Of a stretch of 64,000 nt of DNA, positions 9,642 through 19,418 are shown one piece after another (within the stretch, counting starts at the first letter, position 1; every line of letters begins with the position of its first letter). The notes below the pieces were generated by a model, which saw nothing but the letters and a program-made list of their open reading frames with translations, searched no databases and was not told where the DNA came from. Position numbers and translations under genes: made by a program. The stretch is taken from assembly GCA_005222975.1 (NCBI GenBank), contig NJBI01000010.1:1-64000 (forward strand). Reading direction: 5' to 3'. Source of the stretch: Promethearchaeota archaeon Loki_b31. GTDB taxonomy: Archaea; Asgardarchaeota; Lokiarchaeia; Sigyniarchaeales; SOKP01.

Positions 9642-11159
9642 TTAAAGAAATTCGTCTAATTTCATTACTTTTTTCCCTTCAGCTTTTAGTCTGTATTTCA
9701 TGATTTCAACATAATTTGGGTTTATTTCATAACCTATCCAATTTCTAAATAATTTATTCGCAACGACTAATGTAGTTCCAGATCCTGCAAATGGATCAAG
9801 AATATAATCACCCTTATTTGTAGACAATAAAATTATCCTTCTTACAAGCTCTTTAGGATAAATTGCGGTATGTCGTATTTTCTTATTTTTAATCATAAGG
9901 GAAACTTCTCTTCCAATATTACCGATTTTACGAAACATTCGCCATATATTAGGTAAATCTTCATTATTTAAATGAATGTAATCAGGAGTATGTAATAACT
10001 TAATCTCTTTATTAAATTTATAATCTGAAGTTTTGGAAAATAACAATATGAATTCATATCGGTCTCCAAGATTTTTTTCGCCATAAGCAGATACTGCTAT
10101 TGGTTTATGCCAAATAATAATATCAAGTAAACTAAAACCAATTTTTTCAATGGTAGTATAGAAATTATAGGGGAATAAAATCATATTTCCTTCTTTCACT
10201 CTTTTGTTAATATTAATCCAAAGTGTACCATTATTTTTTAAAACTCTATAACATTCTTTCCAGACTTTATTTAGCCTATTTAAATACTCAATATAAGGGC
10301 TATTATATCCTATTTGATTAGAATGATCGTAATCTCGCAATCCCCAATAAGGAGGGCTTGTAATGACAGATTGAATAGTATTATCAGGGAGATCGTTCAT
10401 GTTTTCACTAGATTTTATGAAAATATTTGATTTTAAATGATTTTTAATTAATAATGCATGATTTTTGTAATCTATTGATTTTACCAAATTTAATTCGTCT
10501 TTTTGTTCGAGAAAATTGAACTTTAGTTCTACACTAAGAAAATTTTCATTGAAATTATTAATTTTATTAAATTTATCGTGTAAAAACAATATTTTATCGT
10601 CTTTACTTGTAGTAGCTTTAATTATTCGGTCTATTGCTTCAGATTTTTTAAGGATTAAATATTCAATTATTTTTCCTTTACCGTTATCTTTAGTTTTAAG
10701 CCAAAAATTACTAGGATCTTTCCCCTTCTCGTTATATCTGCTTTTTCTTCCTCCTGACCACTCTACATTTTTCCATATATGTTTTTCTCTTATCGGATCT
10801 TTGTTGAATTTATAATTATCTTTTTGTTTTGTTAAAAATATTATATGAGAATATCTGTTTTCAAAATTTACTGAATTATTTTTATAATTAAGATTGTAAT
10901 AAACGATTAGATTTTTTAACACATACCCTAATTCTTTTAAGTTATTGCACAGAATAAAGGGAATAGGTATAAGTTTACTGTTATTAATAATATTGTTTGT
11001 AAAAATCCATAGTGTTCCTTGTTCTTTTAATAAATCTTTACACTTACTATAAATTTTTAAAAGAGGAGGTAAGCTTTTATAACTATTTTCTATTTGAGTA
11101 ATAATTGTTTGAATAGAATTTTGTTCTATTTCACCTAAAATTGAAAGATTATCATTCAT
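9642..11159 (-). CDS. DNA N4/N6 methyltransferase, tandem fusion with degenerate N-terminal copy
   Basis: C-half TSPPYWGLRDYDH and DPFAGSGTTLVVANKL; N-half aligns with it but lacks both motifs. Confidence 0.85.
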   Translation of the reverse strand: MNDNLSILGEIEQNSIQTIITQIENSYKSLPPLLKIYSKCKDLLKEQGTLWIFTNNIINNSKLIPIPFILCNNLKELGYVLKNLIVYYNLNYKNNSVNFENRYSHIIFLTKQKDNYKFNKDPIREKHIWKNVEWSGGRKSRYNEKGKDPSNFWLKTKDNGKGKIIEYLILKKSEAIDRIIKATTSKDDKILFLHDKFNKINNFNENFLSVELKFNFLEQKDELNLVKSIDYKNHALLIKNHLKSNIFIKSSENMNDLPDNTIQSVITSPPYWGLRDYDHSNQIGYNSPYIEYLNRLNKVWKECYRVLKNNGTLWININKRVKEGNMILFPYNFYTTIEKIGFSLLDIIIWHKPIAVSAYGEKNLGDRYEFILLFSKTSDYKFNKEIKLLHTPDYIHLNNEDLPNIWRMFRKIGNIGREVSLMIKNKKIRHTAIYPKELVRRIILLSTNKGDYILDPFAGSGTTLVVANKLFRNWIGYEINPNYVEIMKYRLKAEGKKVMKLDEFL

Positions 11160-11189
11160 TTTTTACTTAAGTTTATAGATTTTTTTTAT

Positions 11190-12065
11190 TTAAATATCAT
11201 TAAAATTAATTAGTTCAAAGTTAGACGCATTGTATTGTAAGTTATCTAATTCTAGTCTTCTTTTAATCAAATCACGATAATTTGGATTTAACTCTATTCC
11301 AATTGAATGCCTTTTTAAAATTCTGCTTACTCTCATAGTTGTCCCTGAACCAACAAAAGGATCTAGCACGATATCATATTCATTTGTAGTCATCTTTATT
11401 AATCTCTCTATCATTGGATCTGGATATACACAAGGATGATTTATATTGTTTTTTTTTTTTGTCATATTATTAACTCTGTTAAAAAACCAGTGATCCGTAG
11501 GGTTTCTTCCTTCTTTTCCAATTAATCTTTTATCTTTCTTAGTTATAAATGGTATCCTTATATCATCCAAATTGAATATATAATTATTTATATCTTTAAC
11601 AAACCATAAAATGGCTTCCCAGCGACCACTCAATCGTTTTACGCAATTTTGCATGTTATTAAAATGCCATATAATCTTATTTCTTAAAAAATATCCATTT
11701 TCTTTAAAAATAAAATATACAATAGAATCTAATGGTATAATTTCTTTTGTTTTATTGTTTTTTGGGATGGGTGATATATTTATTAAAAAACTTCCATTAT
11801 CTTTTAAAATCCGCTTACTATATTTAGCTGTTTTATTAATAAATTCTTGCCATTTATCTAGATCTAATTTATCTTCATAATATCCGCCATAATCTTTATA
11901 TAATCCATAGGGTGGACTAGTGATAATCGTTTGGATGCTTTTTGATTTAATCAAATTCTGATCTTTTAATGCTTCTATTGCATCCCCAATTATTAATTTA
12001 TGATGAGTCTTTTTTTCGTCGGACACTTTTATTATACTTGTTTGTTTCAATAATTTATCTGTCAT
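11190..12065 (-). CDS. DNA N4/N6 methyltransferase (TSPPY then DPFVGSGTT order)
   Basis: IITSPPYGLYKDYGG, VLDPFVGSGTTMRVSRI. Confidence 0.88.
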   Translation of the reverse strand: MTDKLLKQTSIIKVSDEKKTHHKLIIGDAIEALKDQNLIKSKSIQTIITSPPYGLYKDYGGYYEDKLDLDKWQEFINKTAKYSKRILKDNGSFLINISPIPKNNKTKEIIPLDSIVYFIFKENGYFLRNKIIWHFNNMQNCVKRLSGRWEAILWFVKDINNYIFNLDDIRIPFITKKDKRLIGKEGRNPTDHWFFNRVNNMTKKKNNINHPCVYPDPMIERLIKMTTNEYDIVLDPFVGSGTTMRVSRILKRHSIGIELNPNYRDLIKRRLELDNLQYNASNFELINFNDI

Positions 12066-12248
12066 TAGTTATTACCATTAATTATTTAATCATTTTATGT
12101 TTTTAATTTTATTATTAACCCTATATAATCACATTTATTTTATTTAAACGAAAAAATTATAGGTATTATGATATATATATCAAAGGATATATTTAAATAT
12201 AACTAGTAGTTACCCGAAAATATATATAATAATTGTAATTGTAATTAT

Positions 12249-12410
12249 ATGATCGAGATGGGAAATAAAAAAATTATCAAGCTTCCAGAAGAATTAACAG
12301 ATAGAATAGATAAATTTATTAATCAAAAAGGAAGATCAATAGGGTTAGAAAATAGAACTGAATTAACAAAAAGAGCAATTGATGATTTTTTATCAAAATA
12401 TGAAAATTGA
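12249..12410 (+). CDS. Small ribbon-helix-helix (CopG/MetJ-like) regulator, 53 aa
   Basis: Not in supplied track; translated MIEMGNKKIIKLPEELTDRIDKFINQKGRSIGLENRTELTKRAIDDFLSKYEN*. Confidence 0.65.
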   Translation: MIEMGNKKIIKLPEELTDRIDKFINQKGRSIGLENRTELTKRAIDDFLSKYEN

Positions 12411-12593
12411 AGATTTTTTAATTAGACCTACCTAATTCTCTCATCAATTCAAGATTTTGCATTTTTTCGACTTTTTTAAATAATATTTTTATTATTTTTT
12501 CTAAAAAGGAATTATTTTTTCATTAGATGATGAAGATTTTTAAGTATATATTCACTTATAAAATAAATTTATAAATCCATACGGCTAAATAAC

Positions 12594-13988
12594 TTGAGAT
12601 TTAAAACAATAGATAACCAAGAAAAAATTCTTAAAACTCCTTCTTTCTTTATAACTAATAATTTTGGCGGTGGCGGAACAAATGTTTCAAGATTATTCTC
12701 TTATTTAGGGGAATTAAATATAAGAAAAATTAATCTTCTTTTAAATTATTATTATTTAAACACCAATTTAGGCAATAAAATGGTTTTTGATAGAGTTCTA
12801 ATCGATAAATCATTTGAATTTGAGAATATTGAAAATTGGGTGGAATATGTAAGAGGAGTGTATATTGAAACTGAAAAAAAAACCACAAGTAAGATTTCTT
12901 TAAAAAAATTAGAGAATTTGAATTTCTTTTTACTTGATTCAGGTTCGGGTAACATTTTCAGGAATATAATTGAGGATACATCTGATAATATTTTAGATGA
13001 ATATACTAAGATTATTAAAGATTATCATAATTATGCCCATAATTTAAAATTAAATATAATAATTGCGATGGATTTTGCTAAAAAGTACACATATAAGGCA
13101 GGTGAGAAAGGAGATGAGAAGTATGTAAGAATCTCCGATGAATTTGGAGAAGATCTAAATAAAAATCGTCGATTAATAAAATTAACAATAGAAGATCTTC
13201 AGAAGAGAGACTTTTTCACTCCATTAGTCTTTGCTCCGATACATGGAAATTCTCCTAACAATTATTTAAGTTATTTAAAATCTATTATAGAATTTGAAAA
13301 AAAATATGATTTTAAATTTGATGGATTTGCTATAGGTGGAGGTATTGCTAATTCTAAAGGAAAAGACGAGGATATATGGCAATTCCCTAAAAAACTTAAT
13401 AGATTTACTAAAAGTGCATATATTTGTTCGATAGTTACTAAAATGATTTCAGATTTTTTAAAAAACATAAATGATGACCGAACTATACACATTCTTGGTG
13501 CTGGTAATCATTTTAATATATTGCCATTATGGATTTGTGGAGCTGATTCTTATGATTGTCATTCTTCTTGGAGAAGAGCTACAGAAAACAAGATTTTAAT
13601 ACCTCTATTAAATTCCAATGGAAACTATGTTAAAAATAAGAACATATTTCATTTTAAAAAGTTAAGTGAATTAAATGGTTCAGATTTTAACTGTGAGTGT
13701 GAAGTATGTCAAAATTATAATTTAAATAATTTAAAAGAGTTAACAATAAAAAATAAAAGAGAAACACACATTGATAAAGAAAAATATTACTATGGAGAAA
13801 TTCTTGTATTTTTTCATGCAATATATCAATATGAATATTTACTCAATAAATTTAAAGAATTTAAAGATATTGAAACTATACAAAAATTCATTTTGAAAAT
13901 TCCAGATAAAAATTTGCAGAAAAATTATATTGATCTTTTAAAGCATTTGAAAATTACAGAGGGAATAACAAAATTCTTTGGAGCTTAA
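12594..13988 (+). CDS. TGT-superfamily, DpdA-like transglycosylase (copy 2)
   Basis: FFLLDSGSGNIF, FDGFAIGGGIA, ILGAGNHFNILPLWICGADSYDCHSSWRRATENK, CECEVC...FFHAIYQYEYL. Confidence 0.75.
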   Translation: MRFKTIDNQEKILKTPSFFITNNFGGGGTNVSRLFSYLGELNIRKINLLLNYYYLNTNLGNKMVFDRVLIDKSFEFENIENWVEYVRGVYIETEKKTTSKISLKKLENLNFFLLDSGSGNIFRNIIEDTSDNILDEYTKIIKDYHNYAHNLKLNIIIAMDFAKKYTYKAGEKGDEKYVRISDEFGEDLNKNRRLIKLTIEDLQKRDFFTPLVFAPIHGNSPNNYLSYLKSIIEFEKKYDFKFDGFAIGGGIANSKGKDEDIWQFPKKLNRFTKSAYICSIVTKMISDFLKNINDDRTIHILGAGNHFNILPLWICGADSYDCHSSWRRATENKILIPLLNSNGNYVKNKNIFHFKKLSELNGSDFNCECEVCQNYNLNNLKELTIKNKRETHIDKEKYYYGEILVFFHAIYQYEYLLNKFKEFKDIETIQKFILKIPDKNLQKNYIDLLKHLKITEGITKFFGA

Positions 13989-14239
13989 TATATTTTAAAT
14001 ATTATTGCTTTCTTTCATAATTTAACTCTGATGATATTTGCGACTTTTTTGATCATATCTTAGAAGTAGTTTTCACTAAGAAATTAAAAATTATTTCTCA
14101 ATAATTATTGAACCAATTAAGTTTACTTACATCTATAATTTGCCGATTAAATAGATTTAAGAAAGATTTTAGTTTAGTTTTTAAAAAAGAAGTGTAAATT
14201 TTTATAAATGTTAATCAAATTTAATCATTCAATAATTCT

Positions 14240-15397
14240 ATGAATATAAATCACTATTATAAATATGATTTTGAACCAATTTCAAAAAATTTAAGCTCTT
14301 CAGAAATTAAATTATCAGAATTAGAAAACATCCGATATATTGAAAATCCAAAATATTTTCATAAAGAGACAGCATATAAAAAAAAAATAGATGGGAAAAT
14401 TAGTTATTATTATTATTTTTCTAAAATAAAATCAGTAAAAGCTAGCCTTGGAACAAGATATTTAACTCATGGATTAGATTTATATAAGGGGAATTTTCAT
14501 GCACAAATGATTCGGAGTTTGATTAATTATTGTAATCTCCCTCCGAAATCTATTATCCTTGATCCTTTTTGTGGCAGTGGCACTACTTTAATTGAAGCAA
14601 ATCTTCTTGAATTTAATGCAATTGGTATAGATATCAACCCAATCGCATGTTTTAATTCTCATATTAAGACAAAATTACTAGATGTACCATTAGATTTTTT
14701 GATTTCACATAATAAAAAATATTTTGATATAAACTATTATAATAAAAAGAACTTTACGAAATTTAATTTTAATGAAATTTTAAAAATAAATATCAGAGAA
14801 CTTTTTTATTTATTTATATATACACGTGCTATTTCAGATGAGACTTATATTTTAAAAAATAGATTTGAATCCTTTAAAGATAATTATGAAATTATAATTG
14901 ATATTCTTAGAAATTATCAGATATTAAAAAAGCAGTTAAGATTAAGTATAGGAAAGACTAAAATAATGCATGGAGATAATCTTTTTCATTTAAAATTGAT
15001 AAAGAAAAATATTATTGATTGTATTATTACTTCACCTCCTTATTTAGATGTTATAGATTATATATCAAATGATAGAAATCAGATTAAATATTTTATAAAT
15101 GAAAGCGAAATTAACCAATTAAGAAATAAATCATACGAACAAAAATACGAGAGCTATAGGATTACAGAAAAAAAATTTTGGCTAAAGATTGAGAAATTTT
15201 TACAAGAAGCTTTTCGAATTCTAAAATCCAATTCACATTTGATAATAGTTGTAGGTTTTTATAGGAAAATGCATGAAAACTTATCAAGATTAGCAAAAGA
15301 CATAGGTTTTATTATGGAGATGATAATAAAAAGAGAATTTTTCAATTTTAAAGGTAAGAAAAATCATGATTTCATTTTATTTTTTAAAAAAATATGA
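14240..15397 (+). CDS. DNA methyltransferase with motif order DPFCGSGTT then TSPPY
   Basis: IILDPFCGSGTTLIEANLLEFNAIGIDINP ... IITSPPYLDVIDYIS. Confidence 0.8.
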   Translation: MNINHYYKYDFEPISKNLSSSEIKLSELENIRYIENPKYFHKETAYKKKIDGKISYYYYFSKIKSVKASLGTRYLTHGLDLYKGNFHAQMIRSLINYCNLPPKSIILDPFCGSGTTLIEANLLEFNAIGIDINPIACFNSHIKTKLLDVPLDFLISHNKKYFDINYYNKKNFTKFNFNEILKINIRELFYLFIYTRAISDETYILKNRFESFKDNYEIIIDILRNYQILKKQLRLSIGKTKIMHGDNLFHLKLIKKNIIDCIITSPPYLDVIDYISNDRNQIKYFINESEINQLRNKSYEQKYESYRITEKKFWLKIEKFLQEAFRILKSNSHLIIVVGFYRKMHENLSRLAKDIGFIMEMIIKREFFNFKGKKNHDFILFFKKI

Positions 15398-15852
15398 TAT
15401 ATTTTTTTTATATATTTTAAATACATTTTATATGTTTCAAGAAGAGATGATCGCGAAATAACCGTTATTCTAAGTGTTCCTAGAAACAGGAAATTAAAGC
15501 CAAAACAATCCGAGTGCACTTTCTTTAGCGGGCTATCAAATTGAAAAAATAGGAGTGCAAATGAGAGAGGGTATAGCGGACATGAACACTTTTATTTATT
15601 CAAATAACCATCGAGGTAATTAAATATACCATCTTTAATCCTTAGAAAAGACTGATCGTATACTTTTACTTTTTCAGTTATTTTTAATAAATTCTCTTTT
15701 GAATTAATTTGTTTAATATTGAAGAAATTATGTTTGTAATCGAAAATGATACTCAGGCATTATTCGAAAAACTCAATCAATTAGGTATTAAGGATTATGT
15801 TGATATTAATCGACCAAATGCATGCAAAAAATAACATATCTAAATTTTTAAA

Positions 15853-16203
15853 TTAGAATTTCAATCGCCTTTTTTTCTTAATCGAAACTTCAATCGCTTT
15901 TATCTCTAAAGGATTTAACCCCTCCAAAAGAATGGCTTCAGCAACCTTTAAACCACTCTCATTAAGAAGAATCTTATGCCGTGAACCGTGATTTTTAAGA
16001 TTATCTACATATACTCTATCAATATATCGCTTTTTTGTTAAGAAAGAAAGCACTTGAGAAATTTCGCTCTTGGATTTATTAAACTTCTTAATGATGTCCT
16101 CTGTTAGTATCTCTACCTTACGATAACGCCGTTGCCTAAGAAATAACAAGATCCTTGAACTGAGTTGGGGGTAGAACTTCTTCATCTCCTCGTTTGTTAG
16201 CAC
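15853..16203 (-). CDS. Winged-helix/MarR-like small DNA-binding protein
   Basis: RRYRKVEILTEDIIKKFNKSKSEISQVLSFLTKKRYIDRVYVDNLKNHGSRHKILLNESG. Confidence 0.5.
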   Translation of the reverse strand: MLTNEEMKKFYPQLSSRILLFLRQRRYRKVEILTEDIIKKFNKSKSEISQVLSFLTKKRYIDRVYVDNLKNHGSRHKILLNESGLKVAEAILLEGLNPLEIKAIEVSIKKKRRLKF

Positions 16204-16593
16204 ATTATTTATCGGTTTAAAAGTTTTTAAACTCCATTTTTTTTCAATGAATAGTTAAACAGAAAAGATATATAATAGATTTAATAAATTAGGTTAATTT
16301 TAAAATATTTTATCATAAAAAGAAAGCTATATCTGGTCCGTATGGATACTTTTTTTGCCTTTCACATTCTACTAAATACATAAATTTCGTACAGTCTAAA
16401 ATTGCTTCTTCTATGTCTTCAATAGAAAACTGAAAATTGATGGTAAAGATTTACAGAAATTTAATGATTTCATTAATAACCTCTGGAAAGAGCAAAATGA
16501 TAAATTATAAACCATCTGAAAGAATTAAATTCCTTTTTCTGTTTTATGGGCTCTTTAAATTGATGAAGTTAAACCAAGTAATGTATTTCTATC

Positions 16594-16794
16594 TTGGTGA
16601 AAAAAATGAAGAGTGGTTTTTACTATGTCCTGTGCGATAGGTGCTATAAGATTCAAAGTTTTGAAAAGCTTAAGGAAGATGACCCATTCTGGAACGATCA
16701 TGATAATGATGGAATAAAGGCTTTTTCTTGCTCTTGTGGTAATATCGACATAATGATTGTTGTCTGTAAAGAAGCCCTTTGGGACTTTCCCTAA
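16594..16794 (+). CDS. Small zinc-binding protein
   Basis: LCDRCYKIQ...CSCG, two Cys pairs; start likely at an internal ATG. Confidence 0.4.
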   Translation: MVKKMKSGFYYVLCDRCYKIQSFEKLKEDDPFWNDHDNDGIKAFSCSCGNIDIMIVVCKEALWDFP

Positions 16795-16903
16795 ATTTCT
16801 TTTTTTTTTAATTCAAGATAGATTTACTCTTCTAAAAAAAAAATCAAATAGAAATACAAATAGCCATTTTTTATTTAAATATAACAATATAATATCATTA
16901 ATA

Positions 16904-16964
16904 GATTCCTACCAGAAAAAGGTCATCACATAGCCTCCAAGATAGATATACACTGGTAGGAATC
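16904..16964. repeat. 12-bp perfect inverted repeat GATTCCTACCAG/CTGGTAGGAATC with 37-nt spacer
   Basis: Arms at 16904-16915 and 16953-16964. Confidence 0.8.
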
Positions 16965-17198
16965 TCCCTATTTTTTTAGTTTAGATTTTATTAAACTACC
17001 TATTCTCCGCTTACAATGACAAAGTTTAATAAAGATTAAACCAGTTTACTGAGCATTAAACTTCAGATTTCCTCTAGTTCCAAGAATACAATTATATATT
17101 ATGATTTGCTATCTGTTGCATAAGACTGCGCGAATTGCAATCTTAAAAATCAGTATGCGCGATAATGCTGCTGATAAAAACCAAAAGGTTGGAAAAAA

Positions 17199-18845
17199 AT
17201 GAATAATTTAGATAATGACAAAAAAAAAGTGGAACAACTCACAAAAATTAGACACGCATATACAAACCTTGTAGATTATTTAAAAGAACTTTTATTTAAA
17301 GAACGCATCCTAGATTCTCCCTCGTACGCAGAACTCTCAAGAAAACTTGGTTTTAAATACAATTGGATCAAGGAAAAAAAGTATTCAATGAATCAAGGAC
17401 ATTTCCCTAAAAAAGAAACTTTTGACGATCTCTATAACCGACTAGCAAACAAGTATATGAGTAAACTTAGTAAATCCTACGAAGCGATCCAGAATAAATT
17501 TAACACTCTCTATACTTTTAGCTTCTCTACGGATAAACAATCGCTTTCAATTTCATCTTCTCAACAAAAGTCTATCAAAAGGGGATTCTTTAATAACATA
17601 AAAGGAATTATAAAGAACCATTTTCCTAACGCTAGAGTTTTTGACACAGACATTTCAAGACTATTCTTTGAGAGAGCAAGAGCATTGAAGGATTCTCATC
17701 TTAAGGGTAATTATAAATATAGAAAACTTGAATTATCAACTCTCTTTAATTTCATATACAAAATAAGAACTGTAACTACTGAAGAATTTGCTAATTTTTT
17801 TACAGATATAATTACTGTAGATGTGGATAATTTACAGATAATTAGATTTGAGGTAGAAAATTTCATTGAAGAATTCATTTTTGCAAATCCGTTTGATGTT
17901 AAATATATTGGCGATTCACATAACAAAGGAACAAGATATTTTAAACCCGAATATGAATTAACATTATCTATTTGGTTTGAAATGTCTAAAGCAAAGAAAA
18001 AGCCAATTCTCCTAAAGAATGCACGAAAACTATTGAAATATCAGACTTTTGGAAGGATTAATAGATTTGGACAACCTGATAGAGGTAAAGTCTATTCTTG
18101 GATAGGTCTTATGAACATGCTTAAAGAATTAGTTAAATTAGTACCTTACAGCTCATATTCTAAAATTTTCAAAGAAGTTTGGGACTATATAAATATACGA
18201 AATCTGTATCTTATTCTACCTAGAGTTTATCATCCAAGTTGGTACACCATCAGCACTATAAAATTTCATATAATTACACTAATAATTCGGGATCTTGGTC
18301 TTGATATTTTAACCTTAGAACCGATCAAATCTGAATCTTTTAAAAAAACTCATAGAATGGATTCATTTACTTACGAAAGACATCATATATTTGTAAACGA
18401 TAAGATGTCCATCGATGTCAACAGATTAGCTCTTGTTATGCATACGAATCATTATAATCTTGAAGGAAAATCAAACTTAGTTCTTGATTTAATTCGAAGA
18501 AGAATCAACTTAACTTTTGATTGCCCTCAATATTACAAGAAAAACATTATTGACTGGAGAGATAAATGGCAACATTATCTACAGAGACGAACTTTCTTAA
18601 TTCAGAATGGAATCGTGAACTTTATCAACGAATATTTCACTGACGATAACGGAAATAACTATATCTTTGAAAAGTTCTTCAGTAACATTCCCAAAGACAA
18701 CATTGAACAAGATATCAAAAATCTCATGCTCGAATGGATCAACAAACACCGACCAGCACCCATCCTAAACTCTCACATCATAACAAAACTCTTCTGCGGT
18801 ACTCCAAATTTAGTTACATCTGGATTTATTCAATATAAATCCTAA
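17199..18845 (+). CDS. Uncharacterised protein with HNH-like motif in C-terminal half
   Basis: YERHHIFVNDKMSIDVNRLALVMHTNHYNLEG resembles HHxx...N..H nuclease spacing; otherwise unrecognised. Confidence 0.45.
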   Translation: MNNLDNDKKKVEQLTKIRHAYTNLVDYLKELLFKERILDSPSYAELSRKLGFKYNWIKEKKYSMNQGHFPKKETFDDLYNRLANKYMSKLSKSYEAIQNKFNTLYTFSFSTDKQSLSISSSQQKSIKRGFFNNIKGIIKNHFPNARVFDTDISRLFFERARALKDSHLKGNYKYRKLELSTLFNFIYKIRTVTTEEFANFFTDIITVDVDNLQIIRFEVENFIEEFIFANPFDVKYIGDSHNKGTRYFKPEYELTLSIWFEMSKAKKKPILLKNARKLLKYQTFGRINRFGQPDRGKVYSWIGLMNMLKELVKLVPYSSYSKIFKEVWDYINIRNLYLILPRVYHPSWYTISTIKFHIITLIIRDLGLDILTLEPIKSESFKKTHRMDSFTYERHHIFVNDKMSIDVNRLALVMHTNHYNLEGKSNLVLDLIRRRINLTFDCPQYYKKNIIDWRDKWQHYLQRRTFLIQNGIVNFINEYFTDDNGNNYIFEKFFSNIPKDNIEQDIKNLMLEWINKHRPAPILNSHIITKLFCGTPNLVTSGFIQYKS

Positions 18846-18900
18846 TTTTTTTTTTTCATCATTATTTAAATATTCTTTTTTCCATACCTTTACCATAACA

Positions 18901-19350
18901 ATGAAAGACGAACGAAAAATCGTCATCCGAAATGAACGGCTCCGAAAAATTAGAAACAACTTAAGACAAATCTTAATTCGAGCTGTATGGGATGAATTCT
19001 GGATTTTAGGGCACTATGCTAGTTTATATCCGCCACCCCTTGACCTCCCACCCGAAGAACTAGCAGAATTATACTACTTAGAAGGAACGAGACATAAACT
19101 CTCTAGTCTGAAAAGAAGATCTTTTTGTGAGTGTGCTAGATGCTCTAGCCAAGATAAAGATATGATATATATTGGATTTCACGACGAATGGTATTGTGTT
19201 GAATGTCATGATAACGATCTTATCTGGTATCCCTCACATGGTAGTGCTGAAAGTAGATGGCAAAACGATTACATCAATATGTACTATGAAATGAAAGAAA
19301 AATTTGAAAAGAAATATCTAAGCAGAAAGAAAGGGATTTTCGATAAATAG
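18901..19350 (+). CDS. Uncharacterised zinc-finger protein paired with the upstream ORF
   Basis: CECARCSSQDKDMIYIGFHDEWYCVECHD. Confidence 0.5.
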   Translation: MKDERKIVIRNERLRKIRNNLRQILIRAVWDEFWILGHYASLYPPPLDLPPEELAELYYLEGTRHKLSSLKRRSFCECARCSSQDKDMIYIGFHDEWYCVECHDNDLIWYPSHGSAESRWQNDYINMYYEMKEKFEKKYLSRKKGIFDK

Positions 19351-19418
19351 CTCTGCCAGATCGCCTAATAAAGGCTTTAAATCAGACTCTGCGCCCCCTG
19401 TGACCGCCTGAGCCGTTT

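Noticed and set aside
15430-15850. Possible gene remnants (ALSLAGYQIEKIGVQM..., MFVIENDTQALFEKL...)
   Set aside because: Short fragments in different frames; no family recognised
16437-16640. 67-aa ORF overlapping the small zinc protein
   Set aside because: No recognisable motif; overlap with better candidate
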